A stretch of DNA of 64,000 nt from Piezodorus guildinii. Its lineage: Eukaryota; Arthropoda; Insecta; Hemiptera; Pentatomidae. Within the stretch, counting starts at the first letter, position 1; every line of letters starts with the position of its first letter. The translations under genes were made by a program, and so were the position numbers. The stretch is from the NCBI GenBank assembly GCA_023052935.1, contig CM041297.1:102535563-102599562 (forward strand), given 5' to 3'. The notes below the pieces were generated by a model. That model ran no database searches. It saw nothing but the letters and a program-made list of their open reading frames with translations, and was not told where the DNA came from. Positions 11,585-23,029 of the stretch are shown here, piece after piece.

Positions 11585-12180
11585 AAGTAGAATTCATCAG
11601 TTATTTTTCAAAGTGGAAGATTAAAGTCAATTTCCAGAAAAACTTGTCAATAATTTTTACGAAAAAAGACCGCCAATTACTAAAACATAGTCAATAAACT
11701 ATTTAGGACAAGAAATGGGCAAATCCTTGACTTTTACAAAGCACGGACAAAAGAAATGCAATAGAGCCAAAAATCTTATCAAAGAAATGACCCATTTTTA
11801 ATAGGCATTTAAAACTTTCGCCAAAAAACAAATTGATATACAAAACTGTTTATCCGTCCTATATTGACCTATTCTTCTGCTTCAGTCTGGAGTTACACTT
11901 GTGATTCCAACTACCATAAAATGCAGGTGGTTTAAAACATTAAAACTATGAGGATTGTATTGTAAATAATTATGCTCGTTACATACGAATTTCCACTATG
12001 TTATCTAAGTTACAACTTCCATCCAACAAAAACATACATTATCGTTGGCACAAAAATTCCTTTCTCTTACTTCCCACTGCGACAACCCAATCATTTAAAA
12101 ATTATATGACTATGATAAGAGTACTCTAAAACGTTACACACCCAAACCTACGAAACACATATTACTTCATTAATTGTGTA
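11585..12180 (+). pseudogene. Jockey-clade reverse transcriptase C-terminal remnant (family J1)
   Basis: After allowing several frameshifts, the conceptual translation follows the J1 copy at 58.9-59.6 kb almost block for block. There is a KWKIKVN block, then TKRRP, SLTFTKH, an NKL.YKTVIRP-like helix, a YASPVW-like motif read as YSSASVWSYT, and NYARYIRISTMLSKLQLPS. These are the post-catalytic thumb and C-terminal segments of Jockey-type RT. Frameshifts and stops leave no frame longer than about 30 codons. It lies between the two inverted hammerhead repeats and just before HINE copy 4. Confidence 0.7.
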
Positions 12181-12258
12181 ATATGAAAATTTATTGGTTA
12201 AGTATATCTGCATAACACCATTAGTCAGTTATTTTTTATGTTGATTACTCGCCTTTTT

Positions 12259-12380
12259 TACTTTCACTTACTATATATAGTAAGGGGAAGTATTGCGATC
12301 GTGAAAATTTTCGAATTCCATATTTCAACGGAAATACACGTTTTAGGGTCCCCTGAGTCCAAATAACCAAGTCCCGCAAA

Positions 12381-12435
<55 letters not shown>

Positions 12436-13188
12436 TAACTCCCGGGCGGAAACGGTAAGTCCTATGAAACTGAAATTTCATATTTAAGACAACTATACGC
12501 CCGAGACGTGACAAAACTTTTTTCATCAAAATGAGCTTATCAGAAGAGGCACTTTATACCATGCATTTTTCACCTTTTTTCGATTTTCTCAAAAACGGTT
12601 CCGACGATTTTGATTATACTCGCTATATCGATGTAAAATTTAATGGGCTTTAATATCATGTAGGTTTTATTAAGATAAAAATGGTCTGACAGGGCTTAAA
12701 TGCCGATATTTTAAATTTTCTTCCCCTAAAGTACCTTTAATTTTGTAGATTCAATAATAATTTCTAGATTATCTTGTTAACGCTGATGAAAAACTGGTAA
12801 ATATATAAATTGAATAAATTCGATACCCAACTAAAGGAGAAAACAGAAAAAATATTTGTTTAATGCAATTTTTCATTTTTGAACATAAGAGCAGTAATAT
12901 ACATGTATGATATACCATTGGAAAGGTAAAGATTTTAGAAAAATTATCATCTCATACACAAGCTTTTAAAAGTTAATAGAGAGTGATGAAATGAACATAA
13001 AACTAACTGATTATTTTAGATAATAATATAATAGATTTTTGAATCAAACACATGTTTCTATAGAAATTTAATTTATTTAATTTTTTAATAGTTTCACGTA
13101 TTTTTAACTCTAACTCTATTTGAAAATTCTTTCATTGATTTTTCAATTGATGTAAGTGAAAGTCGTGTGTTGCCCGCACCAGATTTTT
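12259..13188 (+). mobile_element. HINE-like element, copy 4 with GT microsatellite
   Basis: Complete copy, very close to copy 2. It has the 5' CTATATATAG palindrome, a GT run at about 12385-12433 and the 3' end GTAAGTGAAAGTCGTGTGTT with CCCGCACCAGA. T tracts flank both ends, as in most copies, which fits insertion into T-rich DNA. Confidence 0.8.
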
Positions 13189-13450
13189 TATTTTTATGTT
13201 ATAATTTGTTTTATTTTCACTTCAATTTTTTTTATTCTATAGGTTTTTTTTTAATAGATTTATCCTACTGTACAAAACTAAGTTAGGCTATTATTACCAT
13301 TAACCCCACTTGTACATAATACTTAGTGTTACATGTAATTGGTGCAATACCATAATATGTATAAATTCTGAGACTTGCGGCCACTTTTAAATTCTTCTGA
13401 AAAAAAAAAATTCTTAAGTAGCCTCTTTTGATTTAATCTTTGAGTCAACG

Positions 13451-13480
13451 CTGATGAAGGCTCACAATGTAGGCAAAAAC
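13451..13480 (+). ncRNA. Hammerhead ribozyme-like core (imperfect)
   Basis: CTGATGA, then a stem-loop with one mismatch in stem II (GGCTCAC / GTAGGC), then AAAAACGTC in place of GAAACGTC. It is homologous to the core at 11545-11573, but the G of GAAA is changed. Confidence 0.5.
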
Positions 13481-13539
13481 GTCAACAATCAATAAAATGA
13501 GCTTATCTTATGAGTGCGTTCTTCTTGATGGCCACACTC
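13451..13539 (+). repeat. Hammerhead-bearing repeat, right member of inverted pair
   Basis: Inverted homologue of 11487-11573 (see that entry). Confidence 0.6.
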
Positions 13540-14964
13540 AACTAACTTCTGCATCAAATAATAATTACTTATATTTTTAAACGTGTTGATCATTTTAATT
13601 TTATACACTCTAGTGTTATTGGTTATACGTATGTTACTTTTGTTCAGAACACCCCTGGTTGATCAGACCAGTTTTTTTCTTTTCATTTTAGAACTATTTT
13701 TAGTTTGTTGTTGTTCCCAAAAAAGATTTGAAATGTTTTTCTTTGTAGCCATTCATTAGACTCTTAGATAGTTTATTCGTTAGTGAAATATGTGTTAAAT
13801 TTTTGGCCAATTCTATCCCTACTTGTAATTTAATCCTAAAATATTTTAAAGTATCAAATTTATTGATCTTGGTAGAACGAATTCATGTTTTAAATTTTAT
13901 TTAAATGTGCTAGAGATCTTACAAATTATAATGATGGTATAGAGTCACGTTGACAAAATTTGGAAGTAAAATCGACTTGTTGCGTCACATGTTTGCTTCG
14001 ATGAAGACTCTTTCTTTTTGAGCTAATTTACAATTAAAATTTTGTTTTCCCGATAATTGATTAATTTTATATTAATGATATAGATTCCTCATTAATCTAA
14101 TAGTTAATTTTTTTAAAGTCCTTTCCGAAGTAGAGATTCTATTTTAATAACAAGTAAGTGTTTAATGAAATTGAATCTGGATTTTAAAAACTGCACTGTT
14201 GCGAAATATAATGTTGAGTACCAATAAATAGATGTAAGGTTATATACAGTTTAATATTAGTACTATTAATTAAATACCTTTCTACTATTAGAAATTTTTG
14301 TCAATGTGACGAACATTTCTCAGGCAAAAATGTATTTATACTTATTGAACTTTTATACTGACTCCCATTTTATAAAGTACTGTTCTTAAGATGTCGATTG
14401 AATTAAAGAAAAGTTAAATTAATAATTCATGGAACTTAATATTACGTTCAGTTGGAAGCATAAGGAAGTATATCGATTTATGTTGTTTTATTGTTTTTAT
14501 TCTATATTACTGTATACATCGATCAATCCTTATCTGCTAAAACTCAAACAATGCAGCGAAGATAGCCGTTTGTGAGGTTGCCAATATTGGAGTATAACGT
14601 AGTGCAGGGAAATAAAAGAAGCCAGATGTGTATATTGTATACAAGTGGATAGATAACTATATTCAAGTGTATTTATCCATCCGCTGAACGAATGGTTCTA
14701 TTTTAATCGTGTATACATTTTTTTTTATATCCTCTCTCTACTTGATATTAATGTCATACGTTTTTATTTCTCTGTGTACGATGTCAAATAAGAGCTGACT
14801 TTTATCTGGACAATCGCCGTACTAACTGCTATACGTTAAGTCTTGATAGTGGATTGTCGCATTTCATCTACTTAATTAACTGTAATTGTGATAGTGTGGA
14901 ATTAAACGTCGTTATTATTATTTATTTATGTTTTATGGACTTTACATTGGTTGGACAACTAACC
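13540..14964. other. Unassigned AT-rich DNA
   Basis: No recognisable element or protein. A short direct repeat is absent, and open frames are all under 60 codons. Confidence 0.4.
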
Positions 14965-15451
14965 TTTAATTTGAAAAAGTTTGCCATGTTTTTCTATTAA
15001 TAGTATTTTTTGTTAATTTATGGATTTATCCTTGGTATTTTTACTTTCACTTACCTATGTATGAAATATATAGTAAGGGAAAGTATTGCGATTGTGAAAA
15101 TTTTCGAATTCCAGTTTTGAAAGGAAATACACGTTTTAGGGTCCCCTGAGTCTAAATAACCAAGTCCCGAAAATGATCTGTGTGTCCGTGGTCTAGCGCA
15201 AAAGCGAAAAGTCGTAAGGAATTGAAATTTCATATTTAATACAACTATACGCCCGAGATGTTACAGCAACTTTTTCATTAATATCGGCTAACCACAAAAG
15301 CCACTTAATACCATGGCATTTAGCATCTTTTTACGATTTTCTTAAAAACGGTTCTAACGATTTTGATTAAACTATTTTGAGCTATGTCGATGTAAAATTT
15401 AATTGGCTTTAATATCATGTATGTTTCATTCTGATTGAAATAGTTTGACTT
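14965..15451 (+). repeat. Duplicated segment: HINE 5' part plus host flank
   Basis: Nearly identical to 1300-1785, including about 80 bp upstream of the HINE 5' end (AATTTGAAAAAGTTTGCC block). Independent insertions would not share flanks, so this is a segmental duplication, or both lie in a larger unrecognised element. It ends at GTTTGACTTG, where the sequence jumps to another HINE segment. Confidence 0.75.
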
Positions 15452-16995
15452 GAACTATACGCCCGAGATTACAGCAACTTTTTCATCAAAATCAGCTAAC
15501 CAGATGAGCCAATTTAAATGTACCATGCATTTAGCACATTTTTAGGATTTTATGAAAAAAAATCTCTTAACGATTTTGATTAAACTCCTTATATCGATGT
15601 AAAATTTGATAGAGTTTGATATCATGTAGGTTTCATTCAGATCGAAATAGTTTGACAGGGCTTAAATGCCGATATTTAAAATTTATTTCCTCTGAAGGAC
15701 CTATAATTGTGTAAAATCTATAAAAATAAATGTATCGTCTATTTAGTACTGATACAAAACGGATAAGTATAAAGTTTCAACGAATTTGATAACCAACTAA
15801 AGGAGAAAAGAGCAAAAATATTTGTTATTGAAGTTTTTGTGTTTTTTTACACAAGTGTAGTAATATAGATGTATAATGTACCGTTGGAAAGCTAAACATT
15901 TTAGAAAAAACATTACCTTATTCACAAGCTTGTATCACAAGTTAATAGAGAGTGATAAAAAACCGATAAAACTAACTAATTGTTTTGGATTATAATATAA
16001 TAGATTTTTCAATAAAACACATGTTGCTATTCAATATTGAAATTCAATTTAATTGATTCTTTCTTAGTTTCACTTATTATATATAGTAAGGGGAAGTATT
16101 GCGATCGTGAAAATTTTCGAATTCCAGTTTTCAACGGAAATACACGTTTTAGGGTCCCCTGAGTCCAAATAACCAAGTCCCGCAAAAAGGTCTGTGTGTG
16201 GTATCTCCCGGGCGGAAACGGTAAGTCCTATGAAACTGAAATTTCATATTTAAGACAACTATACGCCCGAGACGTGACAAAACTTTTTTCATCAAAATGA
16301 GCTTACCAGAAGAGGCACTTTATACTATCCATTTTGTACCTTTTTTCGATTTTCTCGAAAACGGTTCCGACGATTTTGATTAAACCCGCTATATCGATGT
16401 AAAATTTAATGGGCTTTAATATCATGTAGTTTTATTCTGATTAAAATGGTCTGACAGGGCTTAAATGCCGATATTTTAATTTTATATTTTCTTCCCCTAA
16501 AGTACCTTTAATTTTGTAGATTCAATAAAAATAACTATATTATCTTGTTAACGCTGATGAAAAACAGGTAAATTTATAAATTGAAAAAATTCGATACCCA
16601 ACTAAAGGAGAAAACCGAAAAAATATTTTTTTAATGCAATTTTTCGTTTTTGAACATAAGAGCAGTAATATACATGTATGATATACCGTTGGAAAGCTAA
16701 AGATTTTAGAAAAAATATTATCTCATACACAAGCTTTAAAAGTTAATAGAGAGTGATTAAATGAACATAAATTAACTGATTATTTTAGATAATAATAAAT
16801 TCAATTTAATTAATTCCTTAATAGTTTCACGTATTTTATCTCTGTTTTTGAAAATTCTTTCATTGATTTTAAAAATGGAGGTAAGTGAAAGTCGTGTGTT
16901 GCCCGCACCAGATTTTTATATCTAAGTTTATTTGAAAATACTTTAATCGATTTTAAGAACGGGTGTAAGTGAAAGTCATGTGTTGCCCGCTTTAT
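15452..16995 (+). mobile_element. HINE-like elements nested (copies 5B and 5C)
   Basis: Copy B resumes at an earlier block (ACTATACGCCCGAG) after the truncated 5' piece and runs to about 16070. There a complete copy C begins at the CACTTATTATATATAG palindrome and ends with CCCGCACCAGATTTTTAT near 16919. The last about 75 bp of copy B, ending GTAAGTGAAAGTCATGTGTT and GCCCGC, then follow at about 16920-16990. Copy C therefore inserted into copy B close to its 3' end. Copy C carries only a minimal GT stretch. Confidence 0.75.
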
Positions 16996-17343
16996 TTTAT
17001 TAGATTTTTTTTTCAAATCTTGGATTTCACGTTAAAGAAATTCAAGAAACTAATATCCCAAGCATTGTTAAACAAATTTCCTAGCAAAAACTAACAATGG
17101 ATTTTCTTTCATTAGAACTTCGTTCATCAAACGCAGGATGTACAATATATTTCTTGCTTCCAAGGCAGTGACCTAGTTTGTACAGACTATAACAAATTTC
17201 TGGGCGCGATTAACATTATACTGAAATTTGTATGTCTACTTGGGCGAAAAAAAAATTTATTTTAGATGTTGAATATTTTGCTAGAAATAAACATACAGCG
17301 CTTTATTCCTCTATAAAGAAATATCACATTTGTTGTGTTACAA
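16996..17343. other. Unassigned DNA
   Basis: Nothing recognised. The 70-codon frame that starts at 17232 runs through the MITE at 17346 and is not supported. Confidence 0.4.
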
Positions 17344-17345
17344 TA

Positions 17346-17490
17346 GGGGTACTCACTACGTTTGCTATAGCATGCTATTTGTGCTATTGTGCTAAATCCA
17401 TCAATTTTATGCAGGAAATAACTGTAGAAACTCGACGGGTTTAGCAAAGTAACATTAATAGCATGCTATAGCAAACGTAGTGAGTACCCC
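17346..17490. mobile_element. Palindromic MITE with 34-bp TIRs
   Basis: 145-bp element with perfect inverted repeats of about 34 bp beginning GGGGTACTCACTACGTTTGC. It is flanked by TA on both sides (17344-17345 and 17491-17492), consistent with a TA target duplication as in Tc1/mariner-type elements. No coding capacity. Related copies form the cluster at 30688-30932. Confidence 0.8.
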
Positions 17491-17832
17491 TAATATTTCT
17501 ACTTAGTTTTGTTGTTGGATAATTCAAAAGCTTGTCAACATTCCAGATGCTTATTTAAGGGACGATTTAATGGTTTACATAGTAAAAGATTTTTTTTTTT
17601 AAATCTTAAGCGGATTTTATTTTATGTTTCGATGAAATTATTTTGATTCAAATTAGAGAAGTCATGTGAATAGATACTCTTGAAGACTGTTTGCAAATAA
17701 GAAATCATTGTTTAAATTCAGAGTGTTATAAAGTATAAAACAATACCACAGTACTCAGCAATGAATTCTGGAAACATACTCAGGAATCAATTCTACGTCC
17801 TCTATTTTTTTCAATTATAGTCACAATTTTAA

Positions 17833-17944
17833 AAAAATGTTTTTTGCCTAATCACCTCATTGCACTGCCGTTGGCCTAGAAACAGTACGAATCTCTATAT
17901 GTACTGAGCCCAAGACCCTTCATGGGTTGTAATGGTACAGGTTT
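17833..17944 (+). mobile_element. SINE family A, 5'-truncated copy
   Basis: Only the 3' part of SINE A is present: ACCTCATTGCACTGCC, then GCCTAGAAACAGTACGAATC, then CCCAAGACCCTTCATGGG and the ACAGGTTTT end. It is bounded by a 17-bp direct repeat TATAGTCACAATTTTAA (17816-17832 and 17945-17961). The duplication shows that the truncated copy was itself inserted by target-primed reverse transcription. Confidence 0.85.
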
Positions 17945-17961
17945 TATAGTCACAATTTTAA

Positions 17962-18896
17962 CTCCAGCTTATGAAAAAGGGCATAGTTTCAATTCCTGTG
18001 ACTGTATTACAGGGGCATAATACTATCTATGTATAAACGACGATTCAATGTGACGTAGAGACAAACAGGTTTTTTCCGTTTAAAAATAATTATGATTAAT
18101 AGCGTATGACTGAACCGCCATGGCTGTACCTTCTGGGTTTTGATTGGAACCTGTGAATCAATTAAATTTTAATATTTTTCTTTAATTCATACTGTGGATT
18201 AGACGTGGGAACCCCTCTTCCTACAGATATTGCTGAAAGCAATTGGAAGTTTTATAGTCTTGATAATAATTTTAATCGTTTCCTTTTGAATTTATCTTGA
18301 GCAGTGTGTAAAAAATTCCTTTAAGTTGAAGTTAATAATGAATACGATCTACACTATCTTTAAAATGTACCTTAATTTCTTTAAAACGAGTGTTGAGGCT
18401 TTTTTTCATCACACTTCGAATATTCGTACCAATATTCAAACCGCATAAAATCGTTCGTTTTCGGTTGTAGGATTGTGAAAATAATTTCTTCTAAAGATCA
18501 TGTTATTGGTGTCCTGTGATTGTTATTTACGACTTCAGTTCCTAAGTCTATTATGCTTATATCGGAGTCGGCAGTTCAACGAATGAATCAATTGTTTATA
18601 TAATTCTGAATAGAATCATTTTGTATTTTCGAGGAATGTGGGAAAATTTTTTTTATTATTTATGCTTTGTTTTTATAGTCTTTGTGAAAGGCATTTACTG
18701 TGTTTTTTGGAAAATAAACACGATCGATAAACACGTTTATTAACGTATTTTTGTTTCTATACGAAGCTTTTGTTTATTGGTTTTTATCATCTAATTTTTT
18801 GTTGGTTTATTTTTTTAACCTTCTCTAGTATATAGGATTACTTCGTTAGAAAAAAAAAAAAAAGTATTGAGAATTTTACTGCTTACATTTGAATAA
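17962..18896. other. Unassigned AT-rich DNA
   Basis: No recognised gene or element end. Confidence 0.4.
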
Positions 18897-19107
18897 TCTA
18901 TACTAATATTATAAAGCTTAAGATATTGTTTGTTTGTTTTAACGCGCTAATCTCAGAAACTACTGGTTCAAATTGAAATTCTTTTTGTGTTGGATAGTCC
19001 ATTTATCGAGGAAGGCTATAGGCTATATAACATCACGCTATGACCACTAGCAGTGAAGAGTCAGTGGAAAATGTGGGAAAAACGGGTGAAATTAATCTTG
19101 CATCCCA

Positions 19108-19830
19108 ATGATTCCATATGGTTTACCTTTTAATTTTGAAATAATTCAATTTCCCGTTAATTTATCTTTTGTCGTAACAATTAATAAATCACTGGGGCAA
19201 ACATTTAAACATGATTTACGCCGAAGACTGCTTTCCACGTTGCCAACTACAGTGAGTGTCAAAGTATTCGGAATTCGTATTTCTTTTAATTTAATAAGTA
19301 TATTTCACAACTATTAACAAAATCACTAACCAGATAATCGAACTGTTTATTTTTTTTTAAAGAAATCTATACGTTTTTTATTTAGTTTTGGTTGCTGTGC
19401 AATTTTGAAAAAGTTCTCAAAATCTCTCTTCCGTTATATCTTTTAAATTTTTGAGGGCCCCACTAAATAGGAAAATGGTGAATATTTAAAATAAAAATTA
19501 CCTCAAGGAACAATAAGTGCTTTAGTGGGACAATATTTCGCAACAATCAATTAATTAATTCTTATGAACAACTTTTCATAGACTATAATGAATGATTATG
19601 CTTTAAGGGTAATCTAATGGATGTTTATATATGATTAATGCATTACTCTAAATCGGAAACAACGTAATTCCGAATACTTTGACAACCCTATTATTATTTT
19701 TTTCGTAAATGAACGTTGAAACCGATATAGCAAGTAAATTACACAATGATAGTGAATTCCGAATTCTTTTGAAACTCACTGTATATGTATGTCGCATTGT
19801 CGTGATCGGGTAGAGGAGAAAATATTTATG
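19108..19830 (+). pseudogene. Helitron helicase C-terminal remnant
   Basis: The frame from 19108 reads FPVNLSFVVTINKSLGQTFK, the late PIF1-type helicase block (FP..L.FA.TINKSQGQT) of Helitron RepHel proteins. It is interrupted at 19248 by the TA-flanked insertion. Beyond it, at about 19784, a block resembling the next helicase motif (YVALSR) resumes. RepHel proteins are usually over 1,200 residues; here fewer than 70 codons remain. It would have unwound DNA during rolling-circle transposition, but it cannot act now. Confidence 0.75.
19250..19781. mobile_element. Tc1-like/MITE insertion in the Helitron
   Basis: Terminal inverted repeats CAGTGAGTGTCAAAGTATTC (left) and CAGTGAGTTTCAAAAGAATT (right, reversed) with TA on both sides (19248-19249 and 19782-19783). 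The CAGT...TCAAA..ATTCGGA end is typical of Tc1-family TIRs. A further inverted GAATTCCGAATACTTTGAC copy sits internally at about 19668. No transposase frame seen. The element is younger than the Helitron copy it interrupts. Confidence 0.8.
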
Positions 19831-19965
19831 TTCTTCTGCCACAAGAAAATAGACCTAAAAATATCATTTACGCCGAAGTACTTTAAAATATATTCTTTTA
19901 AACACTTCTTAATCGCGATCATAATAACATAAATTGACGCAGATAAAGTCGCGAGCAACAGCTAG

Positions 19966-21101
19966 TTCTTATTAAATCCCTAACATTTAAGTGGCAGAAG
20001 GGTCCTTAGTAATGTCTATATTTTCAATTTTACCTTTGTAATATTTTATTTAATTATCACCCTCATCCAACAATATTCTATTTAAAAATATACCATACAA
20101 ATAAATATTAATACAAATACAGCGTGGAGTAGAAATTTGTCAACAACCGTCAATGGAAAAAATAAAATAGTTCATCCCTCGTATGCTTACTGGGATAACC
20201 ATGGTATGGTTTATTGTGCATTCATTCCAGAAGGAATCCTTCACAATAATGCTGGCCTCGAGTAGGCAGCAAACCGCAGCTGCATAATTAAATTAAAGAA
20301 TGTAATATCACTTATTCCTCGTTCTATTTTCCATTAATTTATGCAGGATGTTTTTCTTGTTCATTTAAATACGTCTTTCCTCGAGCTTGTTCGATTTAAA
20401 TTGAAGTATATTTCCCTTAAACCCTCCATTTTCTTAAGCCTTCCACTTGTTTGTCTTTCCCACTTTCGCCATTTCCCTGGGATTATTTCTTGCATGACAA
20501 CTAAGCGTCTATGTTCCTAGCAAGAATTCTTATCTCTCCCAAGGCCTATCCTTTGCGTATCTTTATTGGTTCCATGTGGTAGGTATGAGAGGTTCTTGGC
20601 CGCATTGGTATCACTTGTTGCGTTTTTATCAGGTTTCTGTGTGGTCTTTTCGCTTGTTTTTTCTTTATCGAGCGTTCCTTCGGCACTTTTCTAATTCTGT
20701 CATTCAGGACTGCCTCTTTTCTCCATGATTCCCCTTCAGATACCTGTTCTCAGCGGAAGTGACACGCTTTAGTTTATAATTCAGCTTTCTGCACTGTAGA
20801 GGAGTAGAGTGTTTGGTTAGAAAACAGGCTTTAATCTTTAAGGCTTTAACCAGGACAGGTGGAGATCTCCCCTTAGTCAAGTCGGTGAATAACAGTGTAG
20901 TTTTTCGTTTAATTTTAGTTTATATATATTAGGATGTCTCTTAAGTTATTTCTCGATAAATATTTAGCCTCAATAATTTTAGAAACAGGGCATAATGAGT
21001 CTTCCTGAGGGATCTTAACTATAATCGCCAATTGATTATACACCCTAATGTTTCATTAAAATCCCCTTTGCCTTAATATTAAATTTATTTGTGTTAATAT
21101 T
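19966..21101. other. Unassigned DNA with a minus-strand coding-like patch
   Basis: Bases about 20400-20750 are GC-richer. On the minus strand a stretch rich in Lys, Thr, Asn and Asp (for example KTTQKPDKNATSDTNAAKN) stays open for about 50 codons in one frame. It could be part of a retroelement ORF1, but I recognise no domain, and stops occur on both sides. The remainder is featureless. Confidence 0.35.
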
Positions 21102-22279
21102 TTACTTTTGCTTACCTATATATGAAATATATAGTAGGGGAAAGTATTGCGATCGTGAACATTTTCGAATTCAATTTTTCATCGGAAATACACAGGGTCC
21201 CCAGAGTCCAAATGACCAAGTCCCGCAAAAAGGTGTGTGTGTGTGTGTGGTAAATCCTGCACGAAAACGAAAGTCTTACAGTACTGCAATTTATATTTAA
21301 GATAACTAAACTCCCGAGCTCAGAAGAGCCACTTTATACCATGCATTTGGTACATTTTTTAAGATTTTCTCAAAATCGGCTGTAACGATTTTGATTAAAT
21401 TCCCTATGTCGATGTAATATTTAATGGGCTTTTATATCATGTATGTTTCATTCTGATTAAAATAGCCTTACAGGGCTTAAATGCCGATTTTTTAAATTTC
21501 CTTCCTCTAAAGTATCTTTAATTTTGTAGAATCTATGAAAATAAATATAACGTTTATTTGTTGTTGTTTATTCGTTTAACGTCACTTTATGCTGCTATGG
21601 CTAATCGGACGATGCTACAGTGGGAGTCCTAAATTTTGCCTACCAGGTTTTATCAGGATAGGGATCTTTAACGAGTACCTGACATCGCACAGGCTCGGAA
21701 CCACCTTTTAACGTCCCCTCCGAAGGACGGCATAACTGAGGATTTTTTACTCCCATTAAAAAATCCTAGGGCCACCCGCAGGTTTGAACCCGCGACCTTT
21801 GGCATAGAAAGCTGTTATGCTAGCAACTACGCTATGGGTGACCCCCATTATAACGTTTATTTGGTACTGATAAAAAACGGATAACTATATAATTTGAACG
21901 ATTAAGATATCCGACTAAAGGAGAAAAGTGCAAACATATTTTTTTTATGCAATTATGTTTTTTTTTTAAACATTAAAACTATAATATAGACGTATAATAT
22001 ACCGTTGGAAGCTAAAGATTTTAGAAAAATTATTATGTTATACACCAAATTGTAAAAGTTAATAGAGAGTAATGAAAAGCCGATAAACTAACTGATTGTC
22101 ATAGATAGTAATACAATAGTTCATTTAATAAAACACACGTTTCTATTTAAATTAAATGTAATTAATTCTTTAACAATTTATTTTTATGTCTAAGTGTATT
22201 TAAAAATTCTTAAAAACTATTTAAATTGATTTTAACAACTGAGGTAAGTGAAAGTCGTGTGTTGCGCGTGCACCAGATT
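21102..22279 (+). mobile_element. HINE-like element, copy 6, split by SINE B
   Basis: The long-form 5' palindrome (TGCTTACC...GAAATATATAGTA) begins at 21102. The 3' end GTAAGTGAAAGTCGTGTGTT with CACCAGATTT lies at about 22279. The body reads through except for SINE B at 21561-21848. Short GT run at 21234-21249. Confidence 0.8.
21561..21848 (-). mobile_element. SINE family B, full-length, inside HINE copy 6
   Basis: 288-bp SINE on the minus strand with an exact 15-bp target duplication TATAACGTTTATTTG (21546-21560 and 21849-21863). The head at 21848 reads GGGGGTCACCCATAGCGTAG, with A box TAGCGTAGTTGCTAGCA and B box GGTCGCGGGTTCAAACC. The 3' tail ends in AAC repeats. It defines the length of SINE B and post-dates the HINE. 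Confidence 0.9.
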
Positions 22280-23016
22280 TGTTTTTATAATCTTTAGTTG
22301 TTGAGGTCTATTTTATTGTTGTTGTTGTTTTTTTTTCATCTAGTTAATGAGCTCTTTTTCAAAGCTAAGAGATTACTTGCCTATTAAGCCAGGAAATTAA
22401 ATAGGAAATGTTTATTAGCGAAATAACAATTTTACCGAAAAATAATCATTGAAAATATATTATTGCAGAAGACGTCCTAAAAATGGTGTTGGCGATTCCA
22501 GATTAGAATCCTAATTGATAAACCTAGGGTTATCATTAGCGATAATGGTATTGATTAATAATGCACTGTTTCCGGGGTATGGAGTTCCCGTTTCCAGATT
22601 TTGATCATAGAGGACTAAATTCATCATAGATTTTTTTATATCACTGTTTATTATATTTTCTATGATTATTTTATATTATTTGTTCGTTATTTTTTAATTC
22701 TTCGTTTCATAAAAAAAAAAAAAAGGGACAATGATTTTAGGTCGAAAAATTGTCATGTTTCTTCAAAGTTTTCAGTATAGGAAAACACTGGCTAGATGTA
22801 GAGAAAATCGTATGCAGGAATTACTGGTAAAAGGTCGATTGAAATCAAAAAGTTCATTACATTATTATTAATTATGGATTCTCCATGCAAACAATCTGAT
22901 TATGAAGACTGGTCTCATGAAAAGAATTCAGTGAATTACGTTGTTTCTAAAATATTTGGTTATTCATATGATGCTATTTATTAATATAATATGTGCTTTG
23001 ATAAATTCAAATACAA
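22280..23016. other. Unassigned AT-rich DNA
   Basis: Nothing recognised. Confidence 0.4.
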
Positions 23017-23029
23017 CTAATTATATCTA

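Larger units (their letters stand above)
18897..19965 (+). mobile_element. Helitron (internally deleted)
   Basis: 1,069-bp element with textbook Helitron borders. The 5' TCTATACTAATATTATAAAG is followed by the conserved arthropod block ACGCGCTAATCTCAGAAACT and GAGGAAGGCTATAGGCTATA. The 3' end is GCGAGCAACAGCTAG. It lies between a host A (18896) and T (19966), the canonical A|T target, without duplication. Between the ends only a scrap of helicase coding survives, so the Rep/helicase polyprotein has been deleted internally. A Tc1-like element is inserted in the helicase scrap. Confidence 0.9.

Noticed and set aside
2330..12529. Similar minus-strand frames (for example 2330-2536, 6109-6291, 12245-12529) that look conserved between places
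   Set aside because: They lie in HINE copies. Similarity follows from the DNA repeat; they are short, start differently, change frame between copies and run into the GT microsatellite as His-Thr repeats.
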